Assembly (NCBI GenBank): GCA_007115705.1
Contig: QXEO01000722.1
Coordinates: 2,602,098-2,666,097, forward strand
DNA from: Dactylis glomerata
Lineage: Eukaryota > Streptophyta > Magnoliopsida > Poales > Poaceae
Reading direction: 5' to 3'
Length of the DNA: 64,000 nucleotides
Program-made: the position numbers and the translations under genes
Shown: positions 10,712 through 22,535 of the stretch, piece after piece
Numbering within the stretch: position 1 is the stretch's first letter
How the letters are laid out: each line of letters opens with the position of its first letter
The notes under the pieces: generated by a model
Databases searched by the model: none
What the model saw: only the letters and a program-made list of their open reading frames with translations
What the model was told of the DNA's origin: nothing

Positions 10712-11709
10712 TACAAACTATTATAAAACATGATGTTTTGCCAAGCTATGACAGGACTAATAGATGTTTCTATCTTATTAATAGAGAGGAGGAATCCTCT
10801 AAAGTTTCTTCTGTTGTTTCTGTCAGTACACCAGATTATGTGGAGAAAATGCTTTTCAAGTCTCTCCCTCCTGAAGGAGAGAGTAAGAAGAGTAGGAAGA
10901 AGAAGAAGAGGAGTAAAAGGCGAGAGGAAATGATATCTTCCCCTAAGCATTTTGCTCCTATTATAGATTATGATAATTCTGATCTTGATGATGTTCCTAT
11001 GCCTGTTACCTATGTTAGTGATCATGATTGGGAAAAGCACTCTACTTTTGATATTGAAAATCTTTTTGGTACCAATTCTAAGGTTAATAATTGTTGTACC
11101 ATTAGTATTATCCATGTTCCTTCCTATGATGATATGTTTGATGAATATGCTTTGCGAAATAGCTGTTCTCTCGCTTATGATGATACTAAACCTCTAGTTT
11201 ATGATGGTTATGATGATGAGTATAATATTTTCAGTTCACCTACTTTTGAGGAGAAAATTAGTTATGATTACAATATGCCTCCTATTTTTGATTATTATGG
11301 TGATGAGAATAATTATTCTGTTGAATCTACTCCTACTACGATTGTTCATGTGGGGGGTATTAATTCTTTTATGCATGTGGCTCATGATAGGGATGCTTTA
11401 TGTGATAGTTATATTGTTAATTCTATTCATGACACTACTGAAAGTTACTATGAGAGAGGGAAACATTGTTTGATGGATCTCAATAATATTAAGTTTCCCC
11501 TCTTTATGTTGCAAATCTTGAAGTTGCACTTGTTTTATCTATCCATGTTTGCTACTATGTGCCTCATTGATTTATTTTCTTACAAGATTCCTATGCATAG
11601 GAAGTGGTTTAGATTTAAATGTGTTTCATATTTGCTTTTTAATGCTCTCTCTTGCTTCAAGTTCCTTTATGGCACATTTGCCTTAAGTTCTTTTCGGGCG
11701 CCTATGTGA
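10693..11709 (+). CDS. Accessory open frame of element 1, unknown function (338 aa)
   Basis: The longest intact frame of element 1. I do not recognise a family. Residues about 64-80 form a strongly basic run (SKKSRKKKKRSKRREE). Residues about 90-250 are acidic and rich in Asp and Tyr with repeated YDD/YDG-like pieces. The last 70 residues are hydrophobic with interspersed Lys and His and could hold one or two membrane-spanning segments. It ends 17 bases before the conserved GCGCCTAGCTC block that also follows the gag-protease frames of the two other Athila-like elements. It occupies the slot where those elements have protease, yet shows no protease motif. Athila elements can carry an env-like gene with membrane segments, but that comparison is only by shape. 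Confidence 0.5.
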   Translation: MPRKYLIQTIIKHDVLPSYDRTNRCFYLINREEESSKVSSVVSVSTPDYVEKMLFKSLPPEGESKKSRKKKKRSKRREEMISSPKHFAPIIDYDNSDLDDVPMPVTYVSDHDWEKHSTFDIENLFGTNSKVNNCCTISIIHVPSYDDMFDEYALRNSCSLAYDDTKPLVYDGYDDEYNIFSSPTFEEKISYDYNMPPIFDYYGDENNYSVESTPTTIVHVGGINSFMHVAHDRDALCDSYIVNSIHDTTESYYERGKHCLMDLNNIKFPLFMLQILKLHLFYLSMFATMCLIDLFSYKIPMHRKWFRFKCVSYLLFNALSCFKFLYGTFALSSFRAPM

Positions 11710-14646
11710 GCATTTTCTAAAATTACTGCGCCTAGCTCAAAGGCGTTAAAGAAAAGCACTCTTGGGAGATAACCCATTGTTTTATTTTCAGTACTTTTTC
11801 TTTTATTTGAGTCTTGGGAGTTATTACTACTGTAATAACCGATCCTTATCCTTTTTATTTCGTTGTTGTGCCAAGAAGAACCTCTAATTTGAGGGAGGTA
11901 AGATTTGGGGAAGTTTCTGTCCTGAAACAGATTTCGGTGCTGCACCATAAAAATTCGTGAAAATTCTCAGAATATCTTTTTGACCTGCGATTTCTTGTGC
12001 ATATGCCCCATGTTATTTCCAAACTTTCATTAGGTTTACACTTTTTGATTTGAGCAACAGAAAACCCTCTAAAAAATCGACCTTTGTCAGCTGTTCTGTT
12101 TTGATAGATTTCTGCCACTATTTGTGTTTGCCTCTCGATCGCTTTCTTTTTGAGTTCTTTTGATCACGAAACTTTTTGAGGAAGTTGCTACAGTAGTAGA
12201 TGCTTTAATATGTGGTGGGATTGAGTTGAAAACTGAACCAAAAGGGATGATTTACTATCATGCTTATGCTAGCGTTGCTAATAGAATTGTGTTAAGTTTT
12301 GTATGAAGGAAGTTTTCAAGTGTAGGGATTGGAGAATTATGAGATGAGATGAATAATGGACAAAAGCTCAAGCTTGGGGATGCCCATGTCACTCCAAGAA
12401 ATATCCAAGAAGTACAAGCGTCAAAGCTTGGGGATGCCCCCGAGGCACCCCTTCTTCATCGGCAAAAATCAGGTCACCTTTCAAAACACTATATTTTTAT
12501 TGCTTCATGCACTATGCATTTTTCTTGGATCAGTTGTTTTTGCTTTCAGTTTTCTTTTTCTTTGTTTGCTGCAATAAATGTTTGGAACACATCATGTTTG
12601 TTTTGGAGAGAGCTATGCTCCGCTTTTCATTGCCAAGTACACTCTATTTTTCACTCTTATCGTTCAACGAGTGTTCTCTTTTTCTGCTACTGCGTTTAGC
12701 TTTTGTTTTTCGCCTTAATTTTTGTTCAGATCTTGTTATATCTTTGCATCAAGGTGTATTTAGACCACTAGTCTATGTTGGTTTTCATCAAAAGAGTTGT
12801 TTCAAAAAGGTTGTAATGGTGTTGGAAAAGAGAAAGAGTTTCATGCAAAAAGTGGTACAAAAAGGAGCTTGTTTAGACTGCGGCTTAGACTTTTGCATGT
12901 CGTGATTGTTGTCGTTTTGATAGTATGCTTAGTGATTTTTGCTATATCATGATTTGTCTCAAATGACCGAGATTGCTTAATGAGCCTTGAAAAAATCATG
13001 CGTTGTTTTTATTATTTGGAAACATTAATTTGGTTTTCTCCTTGATGCTTTATTTGGGTTGACTTGGCGCATGCTTACACATGTTTGACTCATACAAAGT
13101 TGCCATAAGCCTCTATGATCATTTAGTTTTTGACTTTTGATGCCATCTTATGCTTCTCTTAATGTTGCTTTGTCGCTTTGCATGATTATGGCCATTATTG
13201 CTCTCTTAGTTGGTCGCTCCCAGACTTTTGCTAGCCCTCATTTTGTACTGAGTATGAGCTCTACTCGTGCATCCAACTCCTAAAAACCAAGTTATTCCAA
13301 TGTGTCCACCATACATACCTATTAGCAATTTGCTATTCCAAAGTACATTTGACTTGCTTTTATCTATCCTTCAAATTAAACTCTTTTTGGTGTTATGCGA
13401 AAGTTGGTCAGCAAAGCTCTCATGAACCTGATGGCACACTTTACTTTTCGCGTTCTTAAAATTTTGACATTGTGGCTCTCTTATGTTGAGTTGCTATGCT
13501 TGTAAGTTGTAAGTTGGAAATTAGCCAAACCATGTCGTCATGGGGTAAGCTTTCAACATTGCACTTCTTATTTGAGTTGATATCGTGATCTTTTGTTTAT
13601 GGATACTCGCGATGTGAAACAAGTTGGGAATCTTGCGGGATCATGGAGTTTGTATATGTGTTAGAGAAATGCCTGGGCCGCTAATCTAAGCCATGCATAA
13701 TTCATGGTGGAAATTTACAGTATGCCCATAGTGGACATTCGACGATGCATCTCAAAATAAAAAGCTATACCAATGGAAAATAAAAGAGATGCCAAGCTGT
13801 TCATTGTCTATTGTCTTGTAATTTTGATGTGGGCTTGTTCCATGTCATCGGGCAGGAGGTACCCCATTGGCGGTTCTCGATGATACACATATATTTACAA
13901 TGACAAGAGCTTGCTTGGGACTCTAAGTCGAGTAGCATGAGGTTTGGGTATTCATACTTCACGGGACACAAGGTTTTCAACTTATGATTTGTCAAGCATA
14001 TGCTTCATAATTGTACTCGCATTAACTCTAACCATTCAAGGTGCCTATGATGGGGGCAATGAGAGCTCAAAGATAGTAAGTACCATCATTTTTGAAGGTT
14101 TATAAAACTCGCAATCACTACTTCCCTCTGCGAAGGGCCTTTCTTTTACTTTTATGTTGAGTCTCCACCTTCTACCTTTATGCACCATCTAAGAGAGCAT
14201 AGTTGCCATTCTAATTTTAATGTGCATTGTCCCAAAGTTTATCATTGATTGATTCATGACTACGGTTTCATTTGTTCTTAAATTATTTGTATCTAGTCGC
14301 CCTCTTAAACTTGAAGGTGTCCTATGCATTTATGTTTTGCTACTCCATGAAGGGCAAGCTGAAAACCATTTGCTATGTTTTCCAAATGATTTGAACACAC
14401 ATTTGACTTTCGTTGTTTCATTATTCATGATCTTTCGTTTGTGTTCTTTTTCATGTTATAACATGGTTGCTAAGTTTCTTCTATCAAGATTATGTCTTTC
14501 ATGCCCATGTTTTAAGTTCTTTTGATCCTAGCACTCAATGCTTACTTAGATGATCAAGATTGTGATGGTGCATGTCACCTCAAAAATAATTCTTTTGTTA
14601 TCACTTACCTACTCGAGGACAAGCAGGAGTTAAGCTTGGGGATGCT
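11710..14646 (+). other. Long non-coding 3' region of element 1 with polypurine tract
   Basis: About 2.9 kb without a convincing frame. It starts with the block GCGCCTAGCTCAAAGGCG shared with 50769 and 58646 and contains AAGCTTGGGGATGCC twice near 12370 and 12425, both near the phrase coding for a common leader-like segment in all three elements. The last copy, AAGCTTGGGGATGC, is at about 14633-14646, directly before the 3' LTR, and serves as the polypurine tract. Confidence 0.75.
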
Positions 14647-16078
14647 TGATACATCTCAAATGTATCTATAATTTTTGATGCTCCATGCTTGTTTTTACAC
14701 CATTTACCTTGTGTTTTGTTACACTTCGTGGCGTTTTTATGCGATTTCCGGAACTAACCTATTGACAAGATGCCACAGTGCCAGTTCCCTATTTTTTGCT
14801 GTTTTTGTGTTTCAGAAAAGCTACACAGGAAATATTCTCGGAATTGGACAAAACAAGTTTGGAAACTCCTATTTTTCCCGGATGGAGGACGAGGACCAAA
14901 CGGGAGCCGGAGAGGGGCCAGAGGCTGGCCACACCATGAGGGGGCGTGGCCCAGGCCCTGGCTGCGCCCACCTATGGTGAGGACCCCTGGTCGCCTCCTG
15001 ACGACACCCCTTCTCCTATAAGAAGCCTCCCGATGGAAAACCCTAAATAATCGGCAATTTTCCAGAAAGAGTTCCGCAGCTCCACCGCCACTGCCGATGA
15101 ATTTCGGGGGACAAAAGTCTCTGTTCCGGCACCCTGCCAGGACGGGGAAGTGCCCCTGGAGCCATCTCCATCAGTCTCCATCGCCGTCTCCGCCGTCTCC
15201 ATCGACCTCACCGCCATCTCCATTGTCGTTGCTGTCTCCTGTGATGAGGAGGGAGTAGTTCTCCCCCGGGGCTAAGGGCTCTACTGGTAACTATGTGGTT
15301 CACCTCTCTCTCCCATGATGTGATCTTTATGTGATCATGAGCTTTGTATCTAGTTGAATTCGTAGATGCTATTATTCAGATATTATGCTACTCCCGTGCT
15401 TTATATTTGTAATCTAAGGAGATACCTTGTATCATGGTGTGAAGGTGACTAGTGTGCTCATCATGTGTATCTTTTTGGTTAATGTCTCTATGAATTGTTG
15501 GTGTTTGTTGGAACCATCTAGTGCGTTCACGGTGATAGTGTGGGACAATCTATTTGGGGAAATACGGACTTTGAGGAGTGCTTCGTAGCCCTACGCATGA
15601 TTAGTGTTCGTTTTCCATTGGAGAATTGTTTTGAGTTGCATATTGATGATAGTATCTATTGGTTCAATTATGTTATATTTGTTGAGAGTGTGTCCACTAG
15701 TGAAAGTATGATCCCTAGGCCTTGTTTCCAAGCATTGCACACCGTTTCCTTTCAGTTTTGTTACATGTTTGCTCGCAGCGATATTTATTTCAGATTACAT
15801 TTACTACTTATAATCATCACTACTACTTGTATTTCACTATCTCTTCGCCGAACTAGTGCACCTATACATTTGACAAGTGTATTGGGTGTGTTGGGGACAC
15901 AAGAGACTTTCTGTATCGTAATTGTAGGGTTGCTTGAGAGGGATAGCTTTGACCTCTTCCTCCCTGAGTTTGATAAACCTTGGGTGATCCACTTAAGGGA
16001 AACTTGCTGCTGCTCTACAAACCTCTGCACTTGGAGGCCCAACACTGTCTACAAGAATAGACGCGTGCGTAGACATCA
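14647..16078 (+). repeat. 3' LTR of element 1
   Basis: 1432 bp, TGATACATCTC to GTAGACATCA, TATAAG at 15017-15022. It keeps the empty site of the MITE that interrupts the 5' LTR and is followed by TAAGG (16079-16083). Confidence 0.93.
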
Positions 16079-16083
16079 TAAGG

Positions 16084-17301
16084 CAAGAGCGGCGGCTGGC
16101 GAGGGAAGGTAGGATGCGATGGAGGAGGATTCAGGCCAGCGTCGGACGAGAAGACCACGTGATTTGAGAATTTAGACATGTACGCGGTGGGATGACGGAC
16201 GGCTTGCCATGGATGACGCAGAATGGCTTATCGTGGATGCAGTGCTGGCACCAAGTTGTTTCCTATTGTTGTCTTAGTTCCTGTAGTGCTAAGCGGTGGA
16301 GGAAGGAGCTCTCCATGTGCACGTAGAGAAGCAAGTATGGGTTGTACTTTCATCATTTGTCAACCGTAATTTATATTTTAAGTGATGTCTCGTAGCAACA
16401 TACATGCTATTTAGTATAATAAGCTCTTTTGTACAAAAGTAAGGTCCTCAATTTACGGGAAGTGCAATTAAATTCTCTAAACCTCGTATGTCGAACAGGT
16501 CATTATTTTTGAAATAGGGGTAACCCGAGGTCTCTATATCAATAGATGCACACAACCTCCGACAGATGAATAGGAGTAAGAGGATGAACAAGCCAAAAGT
16601 AGTAACACTAAACTACTATATGCTTATCTCCACGTGGTTGTGATGTTTTTGATAATGAAATTATGTAACTTTCAGACATTCATATATATTATTTTATCTT
16701 TTCACGGAAGCGCGGGCACTTAGCTAGTATATATATATCACAGGTTTGTTGTTCAGAGAGGCTGATATCAAGGACCCACCCGACAGCAGCGTCTGTGAAC
16801 ATTCTCACCATAGCAGAGGTTTCTTGTTCAGAGAGGCTGACATCGAGGTCCCACCACACTGCAGCGCTCAGGAACATTATCAGGGCGAGCGGTTTCGAAA
16901 ACTAAAAGAAAGTAGCCAGCAATGGTGTGGAACAGATAATGGAACAGAGTGGCTGACATCGGGGACCCATGGTCCAGACCATAGACTATTGCATCGAGCA
17001 ACGTGAGCTAGGTCGTGGGAATAAAAAAACAAGTCTGCAAGTGTCACTGACATCACGGCCCCACGGCCTGCAAAGGTCGGTCAGAGTCCAAAATCAGAAG
17101 TGAAATCGAAACAATGACATCTACCACGCTCCGGATGACCATCTACCATGATTTTCCCTAATCTGTGGTAGTAGAGGGCATTGGAAATGAGAAAAAATGT
17201 TTTTCAATCTACCACGAAACTGCCAAAATCATGCTAGAAGGGGGGTCTTCAGCAACGACCAAAAGTGCTGGTCATGGTAGATGGACACTTTTCTTCTAGT
17301 G
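16084..17301 (-). mobile_element. Terminal part of a CACTA element ending at 17301
   Basis: The right edge TTTTCTTCTAGTG reads on the minus strand as CACTAGAAGAAAA, a typical CACTA terminus. Just inside it, short motifs of the CATCTACCATG type recur in both orientations (about 17110-17285), as in CACTA subterminal regions. Further left, four degenerate copies of GGCTGACATCGAGGTCCCAC occur (near 16760, 16835, 16951 and 17046). The TNP2 pseudogene at 4023-5366 points away from this end, the arrangement expected if this is the 5' end of the same element. The opposite terminus was not found, so the link is an inference. Confidence 0.55.
16743..16860. repeat. Direct repeat, 75 bp period
   Basis: GGTTTGTTGTTCAGAGAGG at 16743 recurs as GGTTTCTTGTTCAGAGAGG at 16818, each followed by GCTGAYATC and a CCCACC box. 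Two more distant GCTGACATC boxes follow to the right. Confidence 0.65.
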
Positions 17302-17304
17302 GTT

Positions 17305-19081
17305 CTTGATTTATCTAGGTTTCAAATTTGTTGAAACTTAGTAACTACAATAATTTAATACTAATAGATAGTGTGGTAAAGGGAAGACAATTTGTAATCT
17401 TCATTATTGAACGTTGTCTAGGCAATGAAGAAACATTTATTGTAATTCTAATTCATCATTTTTACATGTACTAATAAATAAACTATTCCTATATGTGATG
17501 AGCTCGGAATAATGACTGTTTGTTACATTTTTTCTTTTGAAGTTGTATATTTGCCCACTCTCAGTTAGTGCAATATATCTTCATGTTGGATATAGATTAG
17601 TTTGTGAATAAACCATTTTTAGGTTTGTGCATTTCCTTGTCCCTTTTTCCACATGCAAACATGCCCAAAACATAACCCCGTGTGGAAGGTCCTCAATTTT
17701 CTACAAGTTTTACATTTTATTAAGAGTTTTTCTATTAAATCATTAAGTTGATGGTAAATATTATTTAATAAAAAATAATTTTATTTGTGGTCATAGTCAT
17801 GGAAACCAATTCATTACCACAAACATGAGGTAGAAACGATGCCAACTTGTTACATATCATGGTTTGGTTGCTTACAAGTAGGGGGTTAGCACTCTAAAGT
17901 CACATTGATTTCCATGTTGTAGAATCCTAATGCTGGTTATGAATAAAGGACCCTATATAGTTCTGTAGTCCTAACATGTACTTTTTCATAACCAAATATA
18001 CCAAAACAATTAAAAAATTGAGCCCAAGTTACACAATGTCGCTTAACTAAAACATGAACCAGTATGGAAGGAAGTTATTTTTGGACAAGTTATACATTGT
18101 CTTTAAAGGTGTCCCGACATATTAAGACCTAAGTGAGTGGGAAGAACAATTTTTATTTAAACAAGAAATTTAAATTGACATTCATCATTGTGGATACACT
18201 AATAATATCAGTAACATGGGATTGAAACGATGAAAATGTGTTACAATTGTTGGGTTGCTCCAAAGAAGGAAGGTTCACACCATAATTAAGTCAATGAAGG
18301 GCTTTTTGTGAGATAGTCTAGTTTATGTGTAAAGCACTATTAAATTTGGTTTCTTGAATATATTGCATTTTACTATATATTATCACAAAGAAAAATACTC
18401 ATATCATGAAGATGGTCCTAAAATGATGAAATTTTGTTCAAAACATATTGACCAAGAAAGCAAAGTTGCCTTATTTTTAATGCCGCTCAGAATATCAGTG
18501 ACAACCAGGGTGCTCGTCACAAAAAGGAAAGAGCCCAGCGGTTAGCAAACATGACCATAGCTAGGTCTCGTGTACAACAATGACAGGTGGGGTCAAATCA
18601 TGTTCGATTCATATATCATTGACCCTGGTGGTCGACACATAGAGTAAGCACTGTTTTTAATAGCCAAAATCCGCATATAATATTTTTATTTTTATTTACC
18701 GTTTGAAAATCTTAACATCGATATGTCCCTAATCGAGTCACCATAAAAACCCAAATCTTTTGCATTCCAACAAAATAATCTGAGCAATCTTCAAATATTT
18801 TCTATTGACAAACACTAGAGGTGTCAAGCTGCCATTTTTCTCAACTGACTTACTCCACCCTCCCATCATAATGAAAATTGTGGACGTACCACGCGTTCGT
18901 TAGAGAGCTCAGCATGAGGTGACATTTTAGCTCAGGAACCGGCAACGATGGCTTCCTACCCCTCCTCATTAATCACTAATATTATTATAGGATACAGCCG
19001 CAAGATCTACCCCAAAATCCCACTCTCACAGTGAATTGCTGCTACCTCAATCCCCTTTCTTCCTCATCTAGCTCATGTGCC
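17305..19081. other. AT-rich stretch, nothing recognised
   Basis: No protein similarity, LTR, inverted-repeat pair or target duplication was found. The only open frame above 60 codons (18354-18545) has no family signature. Confidence 0.4.
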
Positions 19082-19444
19082 ATGGCATCGTTCAGGCTTC
19101 CCGCCGCTTACGAGATGCGCACTTGCCACCTTCACGCGAACTTGCTTCTCGTCTGGTTGTATTCCCATAGTTTGTTAGCTAAACCACTGGTCGAATCCTT
19201 CCTCACAAAGGGTTTTGGCGGGCCTGCTGACCTCTTCACTATCAGTGGGGTGGTTAACGGCTTGGTCTATGTGGATTTCTCGAGCTACTTTCGTGCAGAT
19301 TTACTGCAGGAGAAACTCTTCTACAGCAGTTCCGAGTTGATCTTGTTTACATCTGTCTCGGTGGAAGATGTAGGTGATGCTAATGGGTGTTGTTTACTTG
19401 TCACTCCCGAACGGATGATGTTTGAGGTCCAGGGCGACCTGTAG
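19082..19444 (+). CDS. Hypothetical open frame, 121 aa, unrecognised
   Basis: An uninterrupted frame in a region of higher GC than its surroundings. I chose the second Met (19082), which sits in a CCATGGCA context; an earlier in-frame ATG is at 19031. The predicted protein has a hydrophobic stretch at about residues 20-35 and no motif I can name. The next 100 bases stay GC-rich. It may be a gene fragment or chance; I see no promoter or intron evidence. Confidence 0.22.
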   Translation: MASFRLPAAYEMRTCHLHANLLLVWLYSHSLLAKPLVESFLTKGFGGPADLFTISGVVNGLVYVDFSSYFRADLLQEKLFYSSSELILFTSVSVEDVGDANGCCLLVTPERMMFEVQGDL

Positions 19445-19838
19445 GCACAGAGGAGAAGGACCAGCCGTGGAGGGAGCAGCAGCTGATGGCCGGTGGTGAG
19501 GAGCGGCAGTTGTCTAGGGAAATTTAGCATCAGCTTTTGTTTAGCAACAGTTTAGGTAGTTATTAGCACCAGTTCATTGAGTGGTCGATGAGCTTTTTTG
19601 TAATCCCCTGCTGGTCCTTAATTAATGAAGTCGACCCCTTTAATTTTGTTGACTTCTTTATCTCAATTTGACCTTGCGCATGTTGGGATCTGAGCTCTGA
19701 TGCGAGTCTGCTTCAGTGACGTATACAGTCTTTACCATTTTTAATATCTATAAGTAATGGCGGTTCATTGTCTACCCACCAAATCTCTTCTGCGCCCTTC
19801 TAGTCCAAAATTCACCCCTTTTTCTCTAGGTTAGCCAG
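19445..19838. other. Non-coding stretch
   Basis: Contains a GC-rich tail of the preceding open frame and then AT-rich DNA. No feature recognised. Confidence 0.35.
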
Positions 19839-20003
19839 GACACCCATTGTGGCGGCCGGCCGCCACTGCCGCCGCGAGCATTCCTCACCACTGCTTCACC
19901 GATCAGCGTACGAGTGCGGACATTCTTCTCCTCATCGGCCGAAGCTAGCACTGGACCAAACTCTAACTCCGGCCACGCAGGGTACTGGAGGACAACAAGA
20001 AGG
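19839..20003 (+). other. Candidate first exon ending at a splice donor
   Basis: A GC-rich block with CT-rich edges ends in ACAAGAAG followed by GTGAGTTCCT, a good plant 5' splice donor at about 20004. The following DNA is AT-rich like an intron and contains CCCTAA/AACCCTA motifs. No long coding frame is present. This would fit the 5' end of a long non-coding or decayed gene whose body is the repeat array to the right. The idea rests on base composition and one donor site only. Confidence 0.25.
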
Positions 20004-21913
20004 TGAGTTCCTCCTGATATCCTCATATTTACCTCCTCTCGCGTGTAAGCCATAGTAGTCTCTGCTCACTTTGTGTAAATCCTAGCTTCCCCAGAAACCC
20101 TAATTATCTATGCGCCCAAGACCTAATCCCCAAATCCCGTGTAAACCCTAACTCTCTAGTAACTTAAATCTGCAAAAGTACCTTTTTTTGTCTATCGCAT
20201 GGCTAATCTCTGCGACTAATCTTATTTGATCGATGTTATTATTTCATCTGTGTTTTGTGTGTTGATTCTTGTGTTCCTGGACATAACAAAAAGTTGTGTC
20301 CTAGCGCCCCAATCCCTATTGTGTTATTATTTCATATATTCATGCTTGTCTTTCACTGTACCCTACAGGCACTCCCTCGGTCAATAGCAATCTTCATATT
20401 AAGGTCACGCCAACACAATATATATTTGTAGCTGCTTAGCATTGTTAACCATGTTGATTATCCTATATTGCCATATCTGACTGATGATCATGTATGTGTG
20501 AATGAAAAGCTAGTTTGTTCTTAACTATGAATTGCAGTACCTATTTCGTATCCACTCGGTCAATTTCTAAATCTACATTTCTTCAGTTCATTTTAGTGTG
20601 TATGTCCCTTTTCCTAAAATGAGTGGTATTCGACAATGATTTTGTGATTCAGGCAATATGATGCTATCCTTGTACTATGAAGATTTTATCCAGTATTCTG
20701 TAGTAGTTCTTTAGTGCTTTAGTAGGTTCTGTACTTCTATTTATTTCATCTTAACAAATAGTACTCCTGAAATCCCCACTATGAACCCTGAAGTTAGGTG
20801 TTGCTAATGGTTGTTTACTGACATGATCAATTGTTTGCGTTCACTTGTTCACTTTTTGTGCTCGCTATGTATTCGATCATGATTAGGTGATGACCCATCA
20901 TTGGTATATCTGGATGGCGATCATATATACGCTAACTAGACCAACGTGATTTAAGTATTACCATTAATTGATAATTTATTGTATAATGATATTTTGATAT
21001 AATTCATAGTTACATTTCTGTATAGTTCATTTACGATTTACTATGGTTCATGATTTAATTAATTTCATGTTCTATGCATTCTCTACTTGTGGTTAATGAC
21101 ATGTTAATTTGTTTCATCTTGTTGATTGCTACTCGCCAATTCCCCGCCTGTGAACCCTGAAACTAGGTGTTGCTTATGCTTGACTGTGATGAGCTCTTAT
21201 CTATGTTCACATGTTCACGTCTGTCTTTCTCTCTACCCTGCATGCACTCCCTGCAGCCATCAGCAATTTTCAAATTAAGATAATGTCAATGTACACTTTA
21301 TATTTGTAACTACTTAGCATAGTTAACATTGTTGATAATCCCATCTTTGTATATTTTACTGATGGTCATATATGTGTGAATGAAAAGTTGGTTTGTTCTT
21401 AACTATGAAATGCAGTACCTATTTGTTATCCAACCGGTCAATTTCTAAATCTATATTTCTTCTGTATATTTTTGTGTATGTCCCTTTTCCTAAAATGATC
21501 ATTTAGGCGATTCATGCAATGATGCTATCACTCTTGTACTCTCTCAATGTTATCTAGTATTCTGTAGTACGTAGTTCTTTAGTGCTTTCGTAGGTTCCAT
21601 ACTTATATTTATTTTATCTAGATGAATGGTACTCTCTAAATCCCCCTATGAACCCTAAAACTAGGTGTTGCTTGTTTACTATGATGACCAATTGTCTACA
21701 TCCATATGTTCACATTTGTCTTTCACTATACCCTACAGGCATTCCCTGCATTTATAAGCAACTTTCAAATTATGGTCATACCAACACATTTTATATCTGT
21801 AATGACTTAGCATAGTTAACTTTGTTGATGATCTCGTGTTGATATATTTTGACTTCGATCATGTATGTTTCTAACTTTTTGTGCTCGCTATGTATTCAAT
21901 CATGATTAGGTCA

Positions 21914-21918
21914 GGACC
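21914..21918. other. Target site duplication GGACC, left copy
   Basis: Matches 24835-24839 to the right of the 2.9 kb LTR element. Other copies of the host repeat show the unoccupied site (GATGACCCATCATTG). Confidence 0.85.
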
Positions 21919-22379
21919 TGACGAGGGTTAACTCGGCAAATATCCTAGATGAAGGACTTTGGATAAGGGGAAAGGCGACAACTAGAGATTTCGGGATCAA
22001 GATTGGCACACGACATACCCAGGTTCACGTCCCCGCGGTGGAGGATCGCTACATCCTGCTAGAAATCTAGTATATGATCACAATGGTGTTTACAGTGGGC
22101 CACCGGAGGCAGAGTTTTGTATCTAATCTTTGTCTAATCTATCTTATCTCTCTAGTATTGCATGTCTATGATGTTGCAACTTGTCCCTCTAGGGGTGCCC
22201 CTGCCTGGCTTTATATATGCAACTGGGCTAAGGTTTTACAAGTGTCCTAGTCGAATACGGATTAGAACCTTCCTTCTTCGTCTCTAAGTCAATCTTTGAG
22301 TCCTTGTACTTGTCCACCTCCATAATGGGCCGAACCCGGTATACTAATCCGTGGGTACCCGAAGGACATATCCATGTCA
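21919..22379 (-). repeat. 3' LTR of the 2.9 kb element
   Basis: Left LTR copy, adjacent to the purine-rich tract on the minus strand. Confidence 0.87.
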
Positions 22380-22435
22380 GTAGCCTCCGAGACTCTACTT
22401 GAGTCGCAGACTCGGGTTGAGTCTCCAAACTTCAA

Positions 22436-22535
22436 ATCTTCGACTTATTCAATTTTCTGACTTCTTCAATCTTCGACTTCTTCAATCTTTGATTTCTTCA
22501 ATCTTCGACTTCTTGAAATCTTCAATTTCTTCAGT
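22436..22535. repeat. Pyrimidine-rich minisatellite, about 18 bp period
   Basis: Variants of CTTCGACTTCTTCAATCT are repeated head to tail in the interior of the non-autonomous element. Confidence 0.7.

Larger units (their letters stand above)
7052..16078 (+). mobile_element. Complete Athila-like non-autonomous LTR retrotransposon (element 1)
   Basis: A 5' LTR (7052-9067), a tRNA-Asp type PBS (9078), a decayed gag region (9208-10522), an accessory open frame (10693-11709), about 2.9 kb of non-coding 3' DNA, a purine-rich AGCTTGGGGATGC tract and a 3' LTR (14647-16078) follow in order, flanked by TAAGG on both sides. No protease, reverse transcriptase, RNase H or integrase is recognisable, so it is non-autonomous. 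LTR start and 3' non-coding region resemble the two other Athila-like elements in the window, which have a different gag. Style suggests the Sabrina/WHAM groups of Triticeae; the family name is a guess. Confidence 0.92.

Noticed and set aside
16701..16728. Helitron 3' end (GCGCGGGCACTTAGCTAGT)
   Set aside because: It ends in CTAGT and resembles grass Helitron tails, but the hairpin is poor and the following base is A where T is expected.
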